From the NCBI GenBank assembly GCA_964581605.1, contig CAZOPF010000060.1, positions 1 to 35,701 on the forward strand: DNA of 35,701 bases, read 5' to 3'. Each line of letters begins with the position of its first letter. The first letter of the stretch is position 1. Of this stretch, positions 25,152 through 32,442 are shown in pieces. The stretch is from CAADGU01 sp964581605. GTDB taxonomy: Bacteria > Chloroflexota > Anaerolineae > Promineifilales > Promineifilaceae. The notes under the pieces were generated by a model. It saw only the letters and a program-made list of their open reading frames with translations. It made no database searches and was not told the DNA's origin. A program made the translations under genes and the position numbers.

Positions 25152-25185
25152 TCGCATGATTGGTATTAGTAAGCGTGCAGTAATG

Positions 25186-25256
25186 ATGTAATTGAATAAT
25201 TTGGTAATTAGCCGCTTCAATTACTTAGTTACCCAATTACCTAATCGCTAACTTAT
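25186..25256. repeat. AT-rich inverted word repeat
   Basis: GTAATTG, AATAATTTGGTAATTAG words are followed by reverse-complement words CAATTAC, TTAGTTACCC, AATTACC around a GCCGCTTC centre. It lies between the insertion sequence and the next gene. Related GATTACCCAATTCCC words continue up to that gene's start codon. Confidence 0.75.
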
Positions 25257-25291
25257 TTGCAAACGATCACTTGATTACCCAATTCCCTCAC

Positions 25292-26026
25292 ATGGACGAA
25301 ATAGAAGACCCTAAATCAACCAGCCTCTTCAAACAGGTATTGCGCGGACACATTGCCCCCGACCGGGAACTGGTAGATACCGGCGGTCTGTCGCCGCAAA
25401 TGGCGCTCCTGCGGCAATGGCAGGTAGACCGGCTGGCGCAAACACATGGTGATTTGCTGCGCAGTAAACGGTACGGCCGTGCCTGCCAATTTTTCCTCAC
25501 CGACATCTACGGCGCAAAGGATTTCAGCCAGCGCGACGCCGACGCCGAAAACGTCTACCGCACCATGCGCAAATACCTGCCCGACCGCCTGCTCATCACC
25601 ATGGGCAAAACCATTGAACTCAATAAAATCACACAACAGCTAGACGCCCACCTGCTCGATGTGTTGGTCAACCGGCTGGGCATGACGGACACCCTCACCG
25701 CTGAACTGTATGCCGAAGCCTACCGCCTCTGCGACAATTACGAAACCCGTCTGAAGCAACTGGCCATGGTGCTAGATGTCGGTCGGGGCGTAGATAACCT
25801 CACCCGCATCCCCATGATCGGCATGGTGCTGCGCGCCGCCCGCCATCCGGCCAGCCGCACCGGCTGGCTGGAGCTACACGATTTTATGGAGCGTGGTTTT
25901 GCAGCTTTCAAGGAAATGCGCGGGGCGGATCAATTTCTGACCATCGTGGAACAACGCGAACGCCAGATTTTAGACCAGATATTTGCCAATGCCCCCCACC
26001 CCTTTTCCATTGCCCGCCAAACTTAA
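25292..26026 (+). CDS. Conserved protein of unknown function (FFLTDIYG family)
   Basis: A soluble, mostly helical protein of 244 residues with no signal peptide or membrane segment. The segment QFFLTDIYGAKDFSQRDAD (about residues 67-85), followed by MRKYLPDRLL, resembles a family of uncharacterised bacterial proteins that I recall only as hypothetical. No catalytic motif is evident. ATG 25292 is chosen because the seven codons back to TTG 25271 come from the upstream word repeat; neither start has a good ribosome binding site. It stands alone between the insertion sequence and the MazEF-like pair. One ACGGCCGT site is near 25474, so unlike its neighbours it carries the host-like signature. 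Confidence 0.7.
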   Translation: MDEIEDPKSTSLFKQVLRGHIAPDRELVDTGGLSPQMALLRQWQVDRLAQTHGDLLRSKRYGRACQFFLTDIYGAKDFSQRDADAENVYRTMRKYLPDRLLITMGKTIELNKITQQLDAHLLDVLVNRLGMTDTLTAELYAEAYRLCDNYETRLKQLAMVLDVGRGVDNLTRIPMIGMVLRAARHPASRTGWLELHDFMERGFAAFKEMRGADQFLTIVEQRERQILDQIFANAPHPFSIARQT

Positions 26027-26103
26027 TTCAATTAGCAGATCCCTCTTACGGTATGCCGGTTCCGGAGCAGGACTTGACTAAGCTTCAGGCACAGGATACA
26101 TTT

Positions 26104-26134
26104 TTGTAGACAAAATAGTCTACCATGAAGTAGA
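26104..26134 (+). promoter_or_regulatory. Palindromic operator-like sites of the toxin-antitoxin pair
   Basis: GTAGAC (26106-26111) and GTCTAC (26118-26123) form a perfect palindrome with a six-base spacer. A further GTAGA half-site follows at 26130-26134, just before the antitoxin gene. Ribbon-helix-helix antitoxins commonly bind such paired half-sites to repress their own operon. The outer sequence TTGTAGACAAA (26104-26114) is repeated exactly at the toxin stop codon (26747-26757). Confidence 0.6.
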
Positions 26135-26152
26135 TTGTGAGGTAAGTGAGTA

Positions 26153-26404
26153 ATGACAGTAACAACGACAATCCGCGTTTCAGTACGCACCCGTGATTTG
26201 CTTCAAGAGTTAGCGATTCAGTCTGGTGATTCTATGCAGTTGGTGTTAGATAAGGCAATAGAACAGTATCGCCGCCGGCAACTTTTGGAAGACGTCAACG
26301 CTGCCTATGCCACACTGCAAACAGATGCGGCTGCCTGGGCTGATCTGGAACGTGAACGAGCAGAATGGGATCAGACGTTGGCCGATGGTTTGGAGGGAAT
26401 ATAA
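26153..26404 (+). CDS. Ribbon-helix-helix antitoxin (MazE-like)
   Basis: An 83-residue acidic protein. The N-terminus (TVTTTIRVSVRTRDLLQELA) matches a ribbon-helix-helix DNA-binding fold: a beta strand with alternating residues followed by two helices. The C-terminal tail (about 45-83) is acidic and probably wraps the toxin. It should neutralise the MazF-like RNase encoded immediately downstream and repress the operon through the palindromes at 26104-26134. Its TAA is followed directly by the toxin ATG (zero-base gap), giving translational coupling. Confidence 0.87.
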   Translation: MTVTTTIRVSVRTRDLLQELAIQSGDSMQLVLDKAIEQYRRRQLLEDVNAAYATLQTDAAAWADLERERAEWDQTLADGLEGI

Positions 26405-26752
26405 ATGTCTTTGTTGCCAAATCGCGGCGAGATATGGCTGGCAGACTTAAATCCAACTCGCGGCCATGAACAGGCAGGAGCCAGGCCAGTCCTAATTGTC
26501 TCTGCCAACACATTCAATCATGGCCCGGCCGGATTAGTATTCGCCCTGCCATTAACACGCACAAACAGACGCATTCCCGTTCATGTGCCGATTGATCCGC
26601 CAGAGGGCGGGGTTTCCGCGCCAAGCTACATCTTATGTGACGCCATACGGTCTATTGCCAAAGAACGCTTAGGGGACCGTCCATGGGGCGCCGTTTCCCC
26701 GGCAACCCTACGCAAAGTAGAAAACTATCTACGAATCTTGATGGAATTGTAG
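26405..26752 (+). CDS. mazF: MazF/PemK-family endoribonuclease toxin
   Basis: A 115-residue toxin of normal MazF length. It is expected to cleave single-stranded RNA at a short specific sequence and arrest translation. Family motifs are present: RGEIWLADLNPTRGHEQAG at the N-terminus, ARPVLIVS with the catalytic-type Arg27, the conserved Thr in ALPLTRTN, and CDAIRSIAKERLG with Asp79 and Arg82. GGAGG precedes ATG 26405. A palindrome resembling the operator (GTAGA-AAACTA-TCTAC, 26717-26732) lies in its 3' end. The gene converges on rtcB, whose product can rejoin RNA ends of the kind MazF enzymes make. Confidence 0.93.
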   Translation: MSLLPNRGEIWLADLNPTRGHEQAGARPVLIVSANTFNHGPAGLVFALPLTRTNRRIPVHVPIDPPEGGVSAPSYILCDAIRSIAKERLGDRPWGAVSPATLRKVENYLRILMEL

Positions 26753-26757
26753 ACAAA
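26717..26757 (+). repeat. Second operator-like palindrome and direct-repeat copy at toxin 3' end
   Basis: GTAGAAAACTATCTAC (26717-26732) is a palindrome similar to the upstream operator. TTGTAGACAAA (26747-26757) repeats exactly the 11 bases at 26104-26114, so the module is bracketed by direct repeats. The stop codon TAG lies inside the right copy. Confidence 0.6.
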
Positions 26758-26850
26758 CTTTTTAGGAATTCAGGAGGGTGACAGGCAGTTTCTTTTACCC
26801 TGTGCCTGGCGTTGCTTGGAGCCTCCCACCTGTATAGACATTCTCTTGGT

Positions 26851-28254
26851 TTAATCTTCTGGCCGTTCCCCAGCTGGGGCCATTTTCACCAGCTTCGGGT
26901 CAAAACGGGCCATCACTTCCACCAAATCCTGCTGCGCGGCCATGACGGCGTGAATATCCTTATACGCCATGGGCACTTCGTCCAGCCCGGCCGAAAGCAG
27001 CGTCACATCCCGCTCGCGCAGGAACTTTTTCACCTCGGACCAGGTGTAGGATTTCATCGCCTGTTTGCGGCTCATGCGGCGGCCGGCGCCGTGTGCGGCC
27101 GATTGCAGCGCTGCCTCGTTCCCCTTGCCGCGCACCACAAAACCAGGCGCACCCATCGAACCGGGAATAATGCCCAACACCCCCTTACCGGCTGGGGTCG
27201 CTCCTTTACGATGCACAATCACCGTTTCGCCGTCATGCTCCTCTTTCCAGGCAAAATTGTGGTGATTTTCAATGTCCAGCAGCACTTTAGCCCCCAGGTT
27301 TTTGGCAATGTGTTTGTGAATGAGGGCATGGTTGGCGGCCGCGTACAGTCCCATCAGTTGCATCGCTGCCCAATACTCCCGGCCTGGATCGCTGTCCAAA
27401 TCTAGCCAGGCCAGGTGGCGCAGTTCTTTGGGCAGTTCCGGGTGCAACTCCATGGCCAGCTGGCTGTAATAGTCACACACCGATGCCCCCGTGCCCCGGC
27501 TGCCGCTGTGACTGAGTAATGCTACATACTGCCCTTTTGCCAGACCAACCGCTTCGTCCACCACTTCCAAGAGGCCAAACTCGACGAAATGATTGCCGCT
27601 GCCGCTGGTGCCCAATTGCTCCCACGCCTTATCGCGGTTGCGCATGGTCATGGGGCTGACGCTCCAATCCTCATCCATCACTGGATGGTCGCGCCGCAGT
27701 TGGCGGGGGAAGTTCGCGCCAATGCCAAAGCGGGTTTCGGCTTCAATGGCGTTGGCCAGCCGCTTTTGCTCGCCACGAATCATGTTGGGGTGCAAATCGA
27801 GCACGGTCAGCTTCATGCGGCAGGCAATGTCCACGCCCACAGCATAAGGGATGACGGCGTTGTGGGTCGCCAACACGCCGCCGATAGGTAGCCCATACCC
27901 CACATGCGCGTCTGGCATGAGCGCACCGCGTGTGGAAATGGGCAGTTGCACGGCGTTTTTCATTTGCTCAATGGAGGCCGCTTCCAGCCCTTCGCCCCAG
28001 ATGCGAAAGGGGGCGGGTTGGGCGCGTGGTTTGAAGGTGGGCGCCGGTGTGTGTTGGGCCAGGATGGCGTTTGCCAGCCCGCCAAACAATTCATCCTGGG
28101 TGTAATCGGCGGGGTTTTCGACAACGGCCGTAATCAAATCCGGTATGTCTCGTTTGGGAATACCCAGGGCGCGGGCATCACGCACGGCCGTGCCCGCCGC
28201 CTTCATCGCCTCCCCTGGCGGTACCCCCAGCCGGGCTAACTTACTTGCATTCAT
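26851..28254 (-). CDS. rtcB: RtcB RNA-splicing/repair ligase
   Basis: A 467-residue GTP- and Mn-dependent RNA ligase that joins 2',3'-cyclic phosphate or 3'-phosphate ends to 5'-hydroxyl ends. The core is complete: MPDAHVGYGLPIGG, GVDIACRM with metal ligands Asp142 and Cys145, GSGNHFVEF with Asn221-His222, LLSHSGSRGTG with His249, IENHHNFAW with His331/332, and AAHGAGRRMSR with the guanylylated His388. ATG 28254 overlaps the TGA of the YgiT-type antitoxin gene (ATGA), so it is translationally coupled to a toxin-antitoxin-like pair. It also converges on the MazEF-like pair. No archease or RtcR homologue is in the window. The context points to RNA repair after toxin cleavage. Confidence 0.96.
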   Translation of the reverse strand: MNASKLARLGVPPGEAMKAAGTAVRDARALGIPKRDIPDLITAVVENPADYTQDELFGGLANAILAQHTPAPTFKPRAQPAPFRIWGEGLEAASIEQMKNAVQLPISTRGALMPDAHVGYGLPIGGVLATHNAVIPYAVGVDIACRMKLTVLDLHPNMIRGEQKRLANAIEAETRFGIGANFPRQLRRDHPVMDEDWSVSPMTMRNRDKAWEQLGTSGSGNHFVEFGLLEVVDEAVGLAKGQYVALLSHSGSRGTGASVCDYYSQLAMELHPELPKELRHLAWLDLDSDPGREYWAAMQLMGLYAAANHALIHKHIAKNLGAKVLLDIENHHNFAWKEEHDGETVIVHRKGATPAGKGVLGIIPGSMGAPGFVVRGKGNEAALQSAAHGAGRRMSRKQAMKSYTWSEVKKFLRERDVTLLSAGLDEVPMAYKDIHAVMAAQQDLVEVMARFDPKLVKMAPAGERPED

Positions 28255-28508
28255 AAAGCATACACTCTGACTAACTCTTCACGATCTGCCTGGCGACGGC
28301 CATGTATGCTTTCTTCCACAATTTTGAGTGTGTTTGCGGCAAAGTAACGTGTGCCACACGCTTTGCATACGCCAGCCGGAACGTTTTCTACCAGCACATA
28401 GCTTCCGTTGACCTGGCGATGCAACGTGACATGTTTCTCCACAATTTCACCACCGCAATACTCACAAATCTCGCCTTCCCAAAAATTTATGGTTGTTTTC
28501 TCGCTCAT
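28251..28508 (-). CDS. YgiT-type zinc-finger antitoxin
   Basis: An 85-residue protein with two CxxC pairs: Cys15/Cys18 in GEICEYCGGE and Cys48/Cys51 in GVCKACGTRYF. This is the zinc-binding half of MqsA/YgiT antitoxins, with the short C-terminal helix (NTLKIVEESI) but no full helix-turn-helix domain. It follows the DUF4258 gene after a two-base gap and overlaps rtcB by four bases, so all three genes should be one transcript. It is predicted to bind and neutralise the DUF4258 protein. Confidence 0.85.
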   Translation of the reverse strand: MSEKTTINFWEGEICEYCGGEIVEKHVTLHRQVNGSYVLVENVPAGVCKACGTRYFAANTLKIVEESIHGRRQADREELVRVYAL

Positions 28509-28510
28509 TT

Positions 28511-28792
28511 CTAGAATTTATCTTCATAGACGGTAATAATACGCACCTTACCAGTCTGAGTTATGCAACAAACGATGCCAATGTTACGGCCGTCAAGTGC
28601 TTTTCCCACTACCTCATAACGACTACCTTTCGGCCATGTACGCCTGATTTTACCCGTCAGGATACCATTCTCCACATCATAAATGTCAAAATTATCCTCA
28701 AGCGACTCATAATCGGCATGTTCAGTCAGGTAATAAAGCCGTAACGAACCAGCAGTTGAATCTGGGAAATCTTGCTCAAAACTCGACCTCAC
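28511..28792 (-). CDS. DUF4258-like putative toxin
   Basis: A 93-residue basic-and-aromatic small protein. The central and C-terminal segments (LTEHADYESLEDNFDIYDV, RYEVVGKALDGRNIGIV, KVRIITVYED) match the DUF4258 pattern: a helix with conserved His, then a beta sheet ending in I-I-T-V-Y. DUF4258 proteins are often paired with YgiT-type zinc-finger antitoxins and are predicted RNases of the RelE/MqsR-like superfamily; activity here is inferred. The start is GTG 28792 with no strong ribosome binding site, so a start further in is possible. It is first in the operon DUF4258-YgiT-rtcB. Confidence 0.75.
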   Translation of the reverse strand: MRSSFEQDFPDSTAGSLRLYYLTEHADYESLEDNFDIYDVENGILTGKIRRTWPKGSRYEVVGKALDGRNIGIVCCITQTGKVRIITVYEDKF

Positions 28793-28814
28793 GGTAATCG
28801 TTGGTTAGTAACGG

Positions 28815-28876
28815 AGAGCGCATCAAAGGATGCGCACGCCGCCAACTCTTCGCGGTTCTTCGCGCCCTTGGCGGAT
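28815..28876. repeat. Hairpin word element between DUF4258 and glycosidase genes
   Basis: GCGCATC (28818-28824) pairs with GATGCGC (28829-28835). Farther out, GCCGCCAA pairs with TTGGCGG around iterated CTTCGCGGTTCTTCGCG words. It is downstream of the glycosidase gene and upstream of the DUF4258 gene on the minus strand, so it may end one transcript. Confidence 0.6.
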
Positions 28877-28880
28877 CAAC

Positions 28881-31211
28881 TTAAAACCTGCGGCCGCGTA
28901 TGTTTTCAAAAGCCGCATAGACGGAGGATTTGCGACGGCCGTTACCATCCACAATCCCCGCATTGCGCATCAGGTCAGACCAGGCAAACCAGATGACCAC
29001 CGGTATCAGGTTGGTATAACGGGCGGCAATGGTGCTGTAGACATCCTGAATGTACATGGCAATGTCCTGGTAATACTGCGGCCCAATTTCATTGTCGGCG
29101 GCCACGCCAATCTCCGTTACCCAGAACTTGAGGCCGGGCAATTCCCGTTCATACTCGGCAAATGCCTGCCCCAACGTGCCAAAGGTGTGGCCCCAATCGA
29201 AGGGGGCTTTGGTTCCCCAACGGCCGTAAGGGTGAATCCCAATTGCATCCACCGGCCAGGGGCCATTGAGCGCCTGTTTACACGCCTTCAGGTAGGGAAT
29301 CCCCTTGTTCGGCCCGGTCGCCAACCCGCCAAAAATCAGCGGCGACTGCGGCGACTCGGCGCGGATGGTCTCCGCCACCCGCTTCAGCACCACCGCAAAC
29401 TGCGCTGGTGGCACATAGACCGAGGCCGGATTGTTTTCCAGGTCGCCCTCGTTCCAGATTTCATAGGCCACTTTCGCACCATACTTTTTATAGCGAGCAG
29501 CAATCTGGCGGGCTACGGCCGTCAACTGATTGGCGTAACTGCTCCAGTCATTATTGCCCGACCAGGGCGCATTACCCCACACCGTCTCCTGGTTCAACAC
29601 AATCACTGATCCCACACCCTGCTCCACATACCCCTGCACCAGCGGGTCAAATTGGCGGAAGGCGGCATTGATGTCTTGCCGTTCGGCCGGATTATGCCGC
29701 GCCGCCAGCTTAAACACCCAGCGCACCCAATCCAGCCCGCGCAGTTCACCCGTTTCCAGGGGGTTGCTGTGTGGCGCGTCCGGGTTGATATTCATGCCGG
29801 TTTGCAGCGGTAATGTAGCCGGCGCGGGCAGCGGATCGGCCGGAGCTTCGCGGTGGGCAGGCGGTGCATCCGGCGTCACCTGAATCCGCAAATAAATGAC
29901 CTCGCCAAATAGATTTCCCTGGTCATCCTTCATGCGCCAGTCACCAAAGTGTGTGCCTGGTGTGGCCGGCGCGGTGAGGTTGATGGAAACATCACCCGTG
30001 GCGCCAGGGGCAATGGCGGGCAAAGGAAAAGCGGTCTGGCCGCCCATTGCATCACCTTTTACCAGAACAAGGCTAAAACCGGCCCCCCAGGCTCGGTCAC
30101 CACTGTTTCTGACACGCCAGGTTTTGACAAATTGGGTGGCGGGCGGAATGAGTGAGTCATCGGGAATGGTGACATCAGCCACATAGGTGGCGTTGGCTTT
30201 TTTCCCCGCCTGCTGGTCAGCTGGTGGGAATTGGTCGGCCACCGAAACGGGCGGTTTGGGCTGAACCGGCGGCGGCACATCCGGCTTACTGGCGGTTGGT
30301 TTCTCAGCCGCCTTTTCCGGCTCCAGTTCAAATTGGCGCTGTAGGGTGAACTCTTTTACCGGGGCGATGAGGCGCTGGGCTTTGGTGGCAATGCCGCCAA
30401 AGCCTGGCCCCAAATACCAGACGGCCGCGCCCTTAATTTCCGGGTACTTTGCGTACAGTTCGGCCACCTTTTCAATATCTGGGATCGCTTTTTCCGGCGG
30501 CGGCACGTTGTTCAGCGTCCAGCCCCATTCGGTGATGTGTACCGTGGGGCGGGCGATGCCGTGTTTGTCACACACATCAAACAAGGCTTTGAACCGGCCA
30601 ATTTTGTAGGGAAAGCCGTCTAAAATGTTGTCCAGGGTGTAGCTATATTCGTGCAGCGCTACGGCCGCTTGCTCTGGTCGGGCCGCGCACAATCGCAGAT
30701 AAGCCAACATGCCCGGCTCTTCCCACCCTTCCGGTTCCGGCTCGCCGCTCGACCAGGCAAACAGGCTGACTTTGTAACCATCCTGGTGCGCCAGATTGGC
30801 AATATGCAGCGCAAAACGGCCGAGCCAGTCGCACATATTTTTATCCACCTCGTTAATTGGCTCAATCCAGGTCAGTTCTTTGTCAAACTCTTTAGGCAGC
30901 TTGTGGCGTGTGCGCTGCCAGTGTAGCTCGGCACCGCCCTCTGGATCTTTCACGTACTTGGGGTCTTTGTAGGGGGGCACGTCATAATCGTATTCATGCC
31001 CCTGCCCGGCCGTGCTGATGCGGTAAACCAGGGTGTGGGGTACGCCACTGGTGCGGGCGATCTGGCTGGCTTCAAAGACCGGGCCGTAGCTATCAACTGA
31101 TTTGATAAAAAAGGGGATACGGGCCGTATCCAGCGCCCGGAAATAATCGCCTATGCCGGTGGGGTTGCCTCCTGGCCCGGTGTGAAAACCGATTTTGTTG
31201 GGGACTTTCAT
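28881..31211 (-). CDS. Two-barrel glycoside hydrolase with central NBR1-type (FW) domain
   Basis: A 776-residue protein. An N-terminal TIM-barrel glycosidase-like domain (about 1-290) has the acid/base Glu121 in EPINEVDKN and nucleophile-type Glu228 in VHITEWGW. A Pro-rich linker leads to a four-tryptophan NBR1-type Ig domain (about 343-446; FVKTWRVRNSGDRAWG, HFGDWRMKD). A second barrel (about 468-776) has Glu588 in YEIWNEGD and Glu700 in FWVTEIGVAA. Both barrels fit clan GH-A retaining glycosidases (GH5/GH39-like); substrates are unknown. No signal peptide precedes MKVPNKIGFHTGPGG, although AAGGAG before ATG 31211 supports that start. It lies downstream of another FW-domain enzyme, probably in one operon. 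Confidence 0.83.
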   Translation of the reverse strand: MKVPNKIGFHTGPGGNPTGIGDYFRALDTARIPFFIKSVDSYGPVFEASQIARTSGVPHTLVYRISTAGQGHEYDYDVPPYKDPKYVKDPEGGAELHWQRTRHKLPKEFDKELTWIEPINEVDKNMCDWLGRFALHIANLAHQDGYKVSLFAWSSGEPEPEGWEEPGMLAYLRLCAARPEQAAVALHEYSYTLDNILDGFPYKIGRFKALFDVCDKHGIARPTVHITEWGWTLNNVPPPEKAIPDIEKVAELYAKYPEIKGAAVWYLGPGFGGIATKAQRLIAPVKEFTLQRQFELEPEKAAEKPTASKPDVPPPVQPKPPVSVADQFPPADQQAGKKANATYVADVTIPDDSLIPPATQFVKTWRVRNSGDRAWGAGFSLVLVKGDAMGGQTAFPLPAIAPGATGDVSINLTAPATPGTHFGDWRMKDDQGNLFGEVIYLRIQVTPDAPPAHREAPADPLPAPATLPLQTGMNINPDAPHSNPLETGELRGLDWVRWVFKLAARHNPAERQDINAAFRQFDPLVQGYVEQGVGSVIVLNQETVWGNAPWSGNNDWSSYANQLTAVARQIAARYKKYGAKVAYEIWNEGDLENNPASVYVPPAQFAVVLKRVAETIRAESPQSPLIFGGLATGPNKGIPYLKACKQALNGPWPVDAIGIHPYGRWGTKAPFDWGHTFGTLGQAFAEYERELPGLKFWVTEIGVAADNEIGPQYYQDIAMYIQDVYSTIAARYTNLIPVVIWFAWSDLMRNAGIVDGNGRRKSSVYAAFENIRGRRF

Positions 31212-31231
31212 CGTATTCTCCTTGTTGGTAA

Positions 31232-31292
31232 TCGGTAATCCGTCACACTATGGCTCACGGATTACGGATGACCGTTTACGATTCACGAAATA
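31232..31292. repeat. Word-repeat hairpin (GTAATCCGT/ACGGATTAC)
   Basis: Perfect 9-bp arms at 31235-31243 and 31257-31265 are set among GGTAATC, GATTACGG, GTTTACG and GATTCACG words. It fills the gap between the two FW-domain genes and includes the stop codon of the upstream one (31283-31285). Confidence 0.75.
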
Positions 31293-32425
31293 CCAGCTAC
31301 CTGCCGGCCGCGCACATTCAGCGTGCCGGCCAGTTTCAGGTTGCCTGCCTGGAGCAGATGGCGATATTCCTGCACGCGAAAGGTGGAGGTGCGCAGGGCG
31401 TTGCCGGTGGCCTTATCACCTTTGGCGATGTATTGATCGGCCAGCCGGTTGAGCCGTTCTTCGCGCAGGTCGAGGAAGGCGGCAATCCATTGGGTTTCGG
31501 TGATGCCCTTTTCGCCGATTTTGCCGCCCAGCCGCTCGGTGACACGGGGCAGCACGATGTGTAGCCCACCCTGAATGTTGGTGTCATATAAGGCGGCCAA
31601 TCCCAGCGGGGAGCGCACATTGTAATCGCGGGCGGCCGTGATGGCCGGTTTGTAGAAGCTGTCATCGAACACCGCATCCTGGGCTTCGTCCATGGCTGCT
31701 TCTTTGGCCGCGTCGAGGAGGAGTTGTTTGATACGGCCGTCGTTCCTCAAACTGGCATCCATTTGCGCCACCCGCGCCGCGTATTCGTTCCTGAGCGCCT
31801 GGGCGGTGGGGGTGCTGCTGCGGGCCAGGTAGGCTTGTAACACCCGGTTCAGTGTGCCCGAAGCCAGCGTCGCCTGGTGTTTGCCATAGCTGATCACACC
31901 AGCGTCATAGGTTTGATAGGCGGCGGGGTTGCCTTCTGGGCTGCCCGATTCAAAGATGCTGGTGATGGCCCAGATGGTTTTGCGCCATTGGGCCGGTTCA
32001 AATTCCCCCTCGAACTCTATTGGCGGTAGCTTTTTCTCCGGCTCTATTGGTTTTTCTTCCCCTTTGATTGGTTTCTCTTCTACCGGGGCGTTGGCAGGCA
32101 CCAAAATGCGCAGATAAACCAGTTCGCCAAAAATCTGCCGCTGTGGGTTGCGCAGCCGCCAATCACCAAAATGTTTGCCAGCCGTGTTGGGGGCGGTCTG
32201 GTTGATGGAGATGTCTACCTGTTGGCCGGGAGCGGCGGCGGGCAGGGGCACGGCTGTTGGGCTGCCCATGGCATTCCCGTTTACAAACACCAGTTCATAC
32301 CCCGGCCCCCAGGTGGTATCACCGCTGTTTTGCACCCGCCAGGTTTTTACAAACGGCGTACCCGGTTCAATTTGTACATCATCGGGGATTGTTACATCGG
32401 CAATAAAACGGCCGTTATCACTCAT
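31283..32425 (-). CDS. NBR1-type (FW) domain plus chitosanase/lysozyme-like domain
   Basis: A 380-residue protein. Residues 5-110 form a four-tryptophan NBR1-type Ig domain (FVKTWRVQNSGDTTWG, HFGDWRLRN) closely related to the one in the next gene. A charged Pro/Glu/Lys linker (about 112-140) leads to a helical domain with ITSIFESG (Glu159) and YDAGVISYGKHQATLASG (Asp174). The Glu/Asp spacing and the helical pattern suggest a GH46-chitosanase or lysozyme-superfamily fold; this assignment is tentative. No signal peptide is visible. AAGGAGG seven bases before ATG 32425 fixes the start. The protein may act on chitosan-like or peptidoglycan glycans, with the FW domain as a binding module. Confidence 0.75.
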   Translation of the reverse strand: MSDNGRFIADVTIPDDVQIEPGTPFVKTWRVQNSGDTTWGPGYELVFVNGNAMGSPTAVPLPAAAPGQQVDISINQTAPNTAGKHFGDWRLRNPQRQIFGELVYLRILVPANAPVEEKPIKGEEKPIEPEKKLPPIEFEGEFEPAQWRKTIWAITSIFESGSPEGNPAAYQTYDAGVISYGKHQATLASGTLNRVLQAYLARSSTPTAQALRNEYAARVAQMDASLRNDGRIKQLLLDAAKEAAMDEAQDAVFDDSFYKPAITAARDYNVRSPLGLAALYDTNIQGGLHIVLPRVTERLGGKIGEKGITETQWIAAFLDLREERLNRLADQYIAKGDKATGNALRTSTFRVQEYRHLLQAGNLKLAGTLNVRGRQVAGIS

Positions 32426-32442
32426 GCCTGCCTCCTTGCAGT

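Larger units (their letters stand above)
24049..25163 (+). mobile_element. IS630-family insertion sequence
   Basis: The element is about 1115 bp long. Imperfect terminal inverted repeats start CCAATCCTG (left) and, reverse-complemented, CCAATCATG (right), with roughly 16 of 22 positions matching. TA flanks both ends (24047-24048 and 25164-25165), as expected for the TA target duplication of IS630/Tc1-like elements. It contains two overlapping transposase frames. No ACGGCCGT site lies inside, consistent with recent arrival from elsewhere. Confidence 0.88.

Noticed and set aside
26812..27405. Plus-strand 197-codon frame opposite rtcB
   Set aside because: It is antisense to a complete RtcB with all active-site residues.
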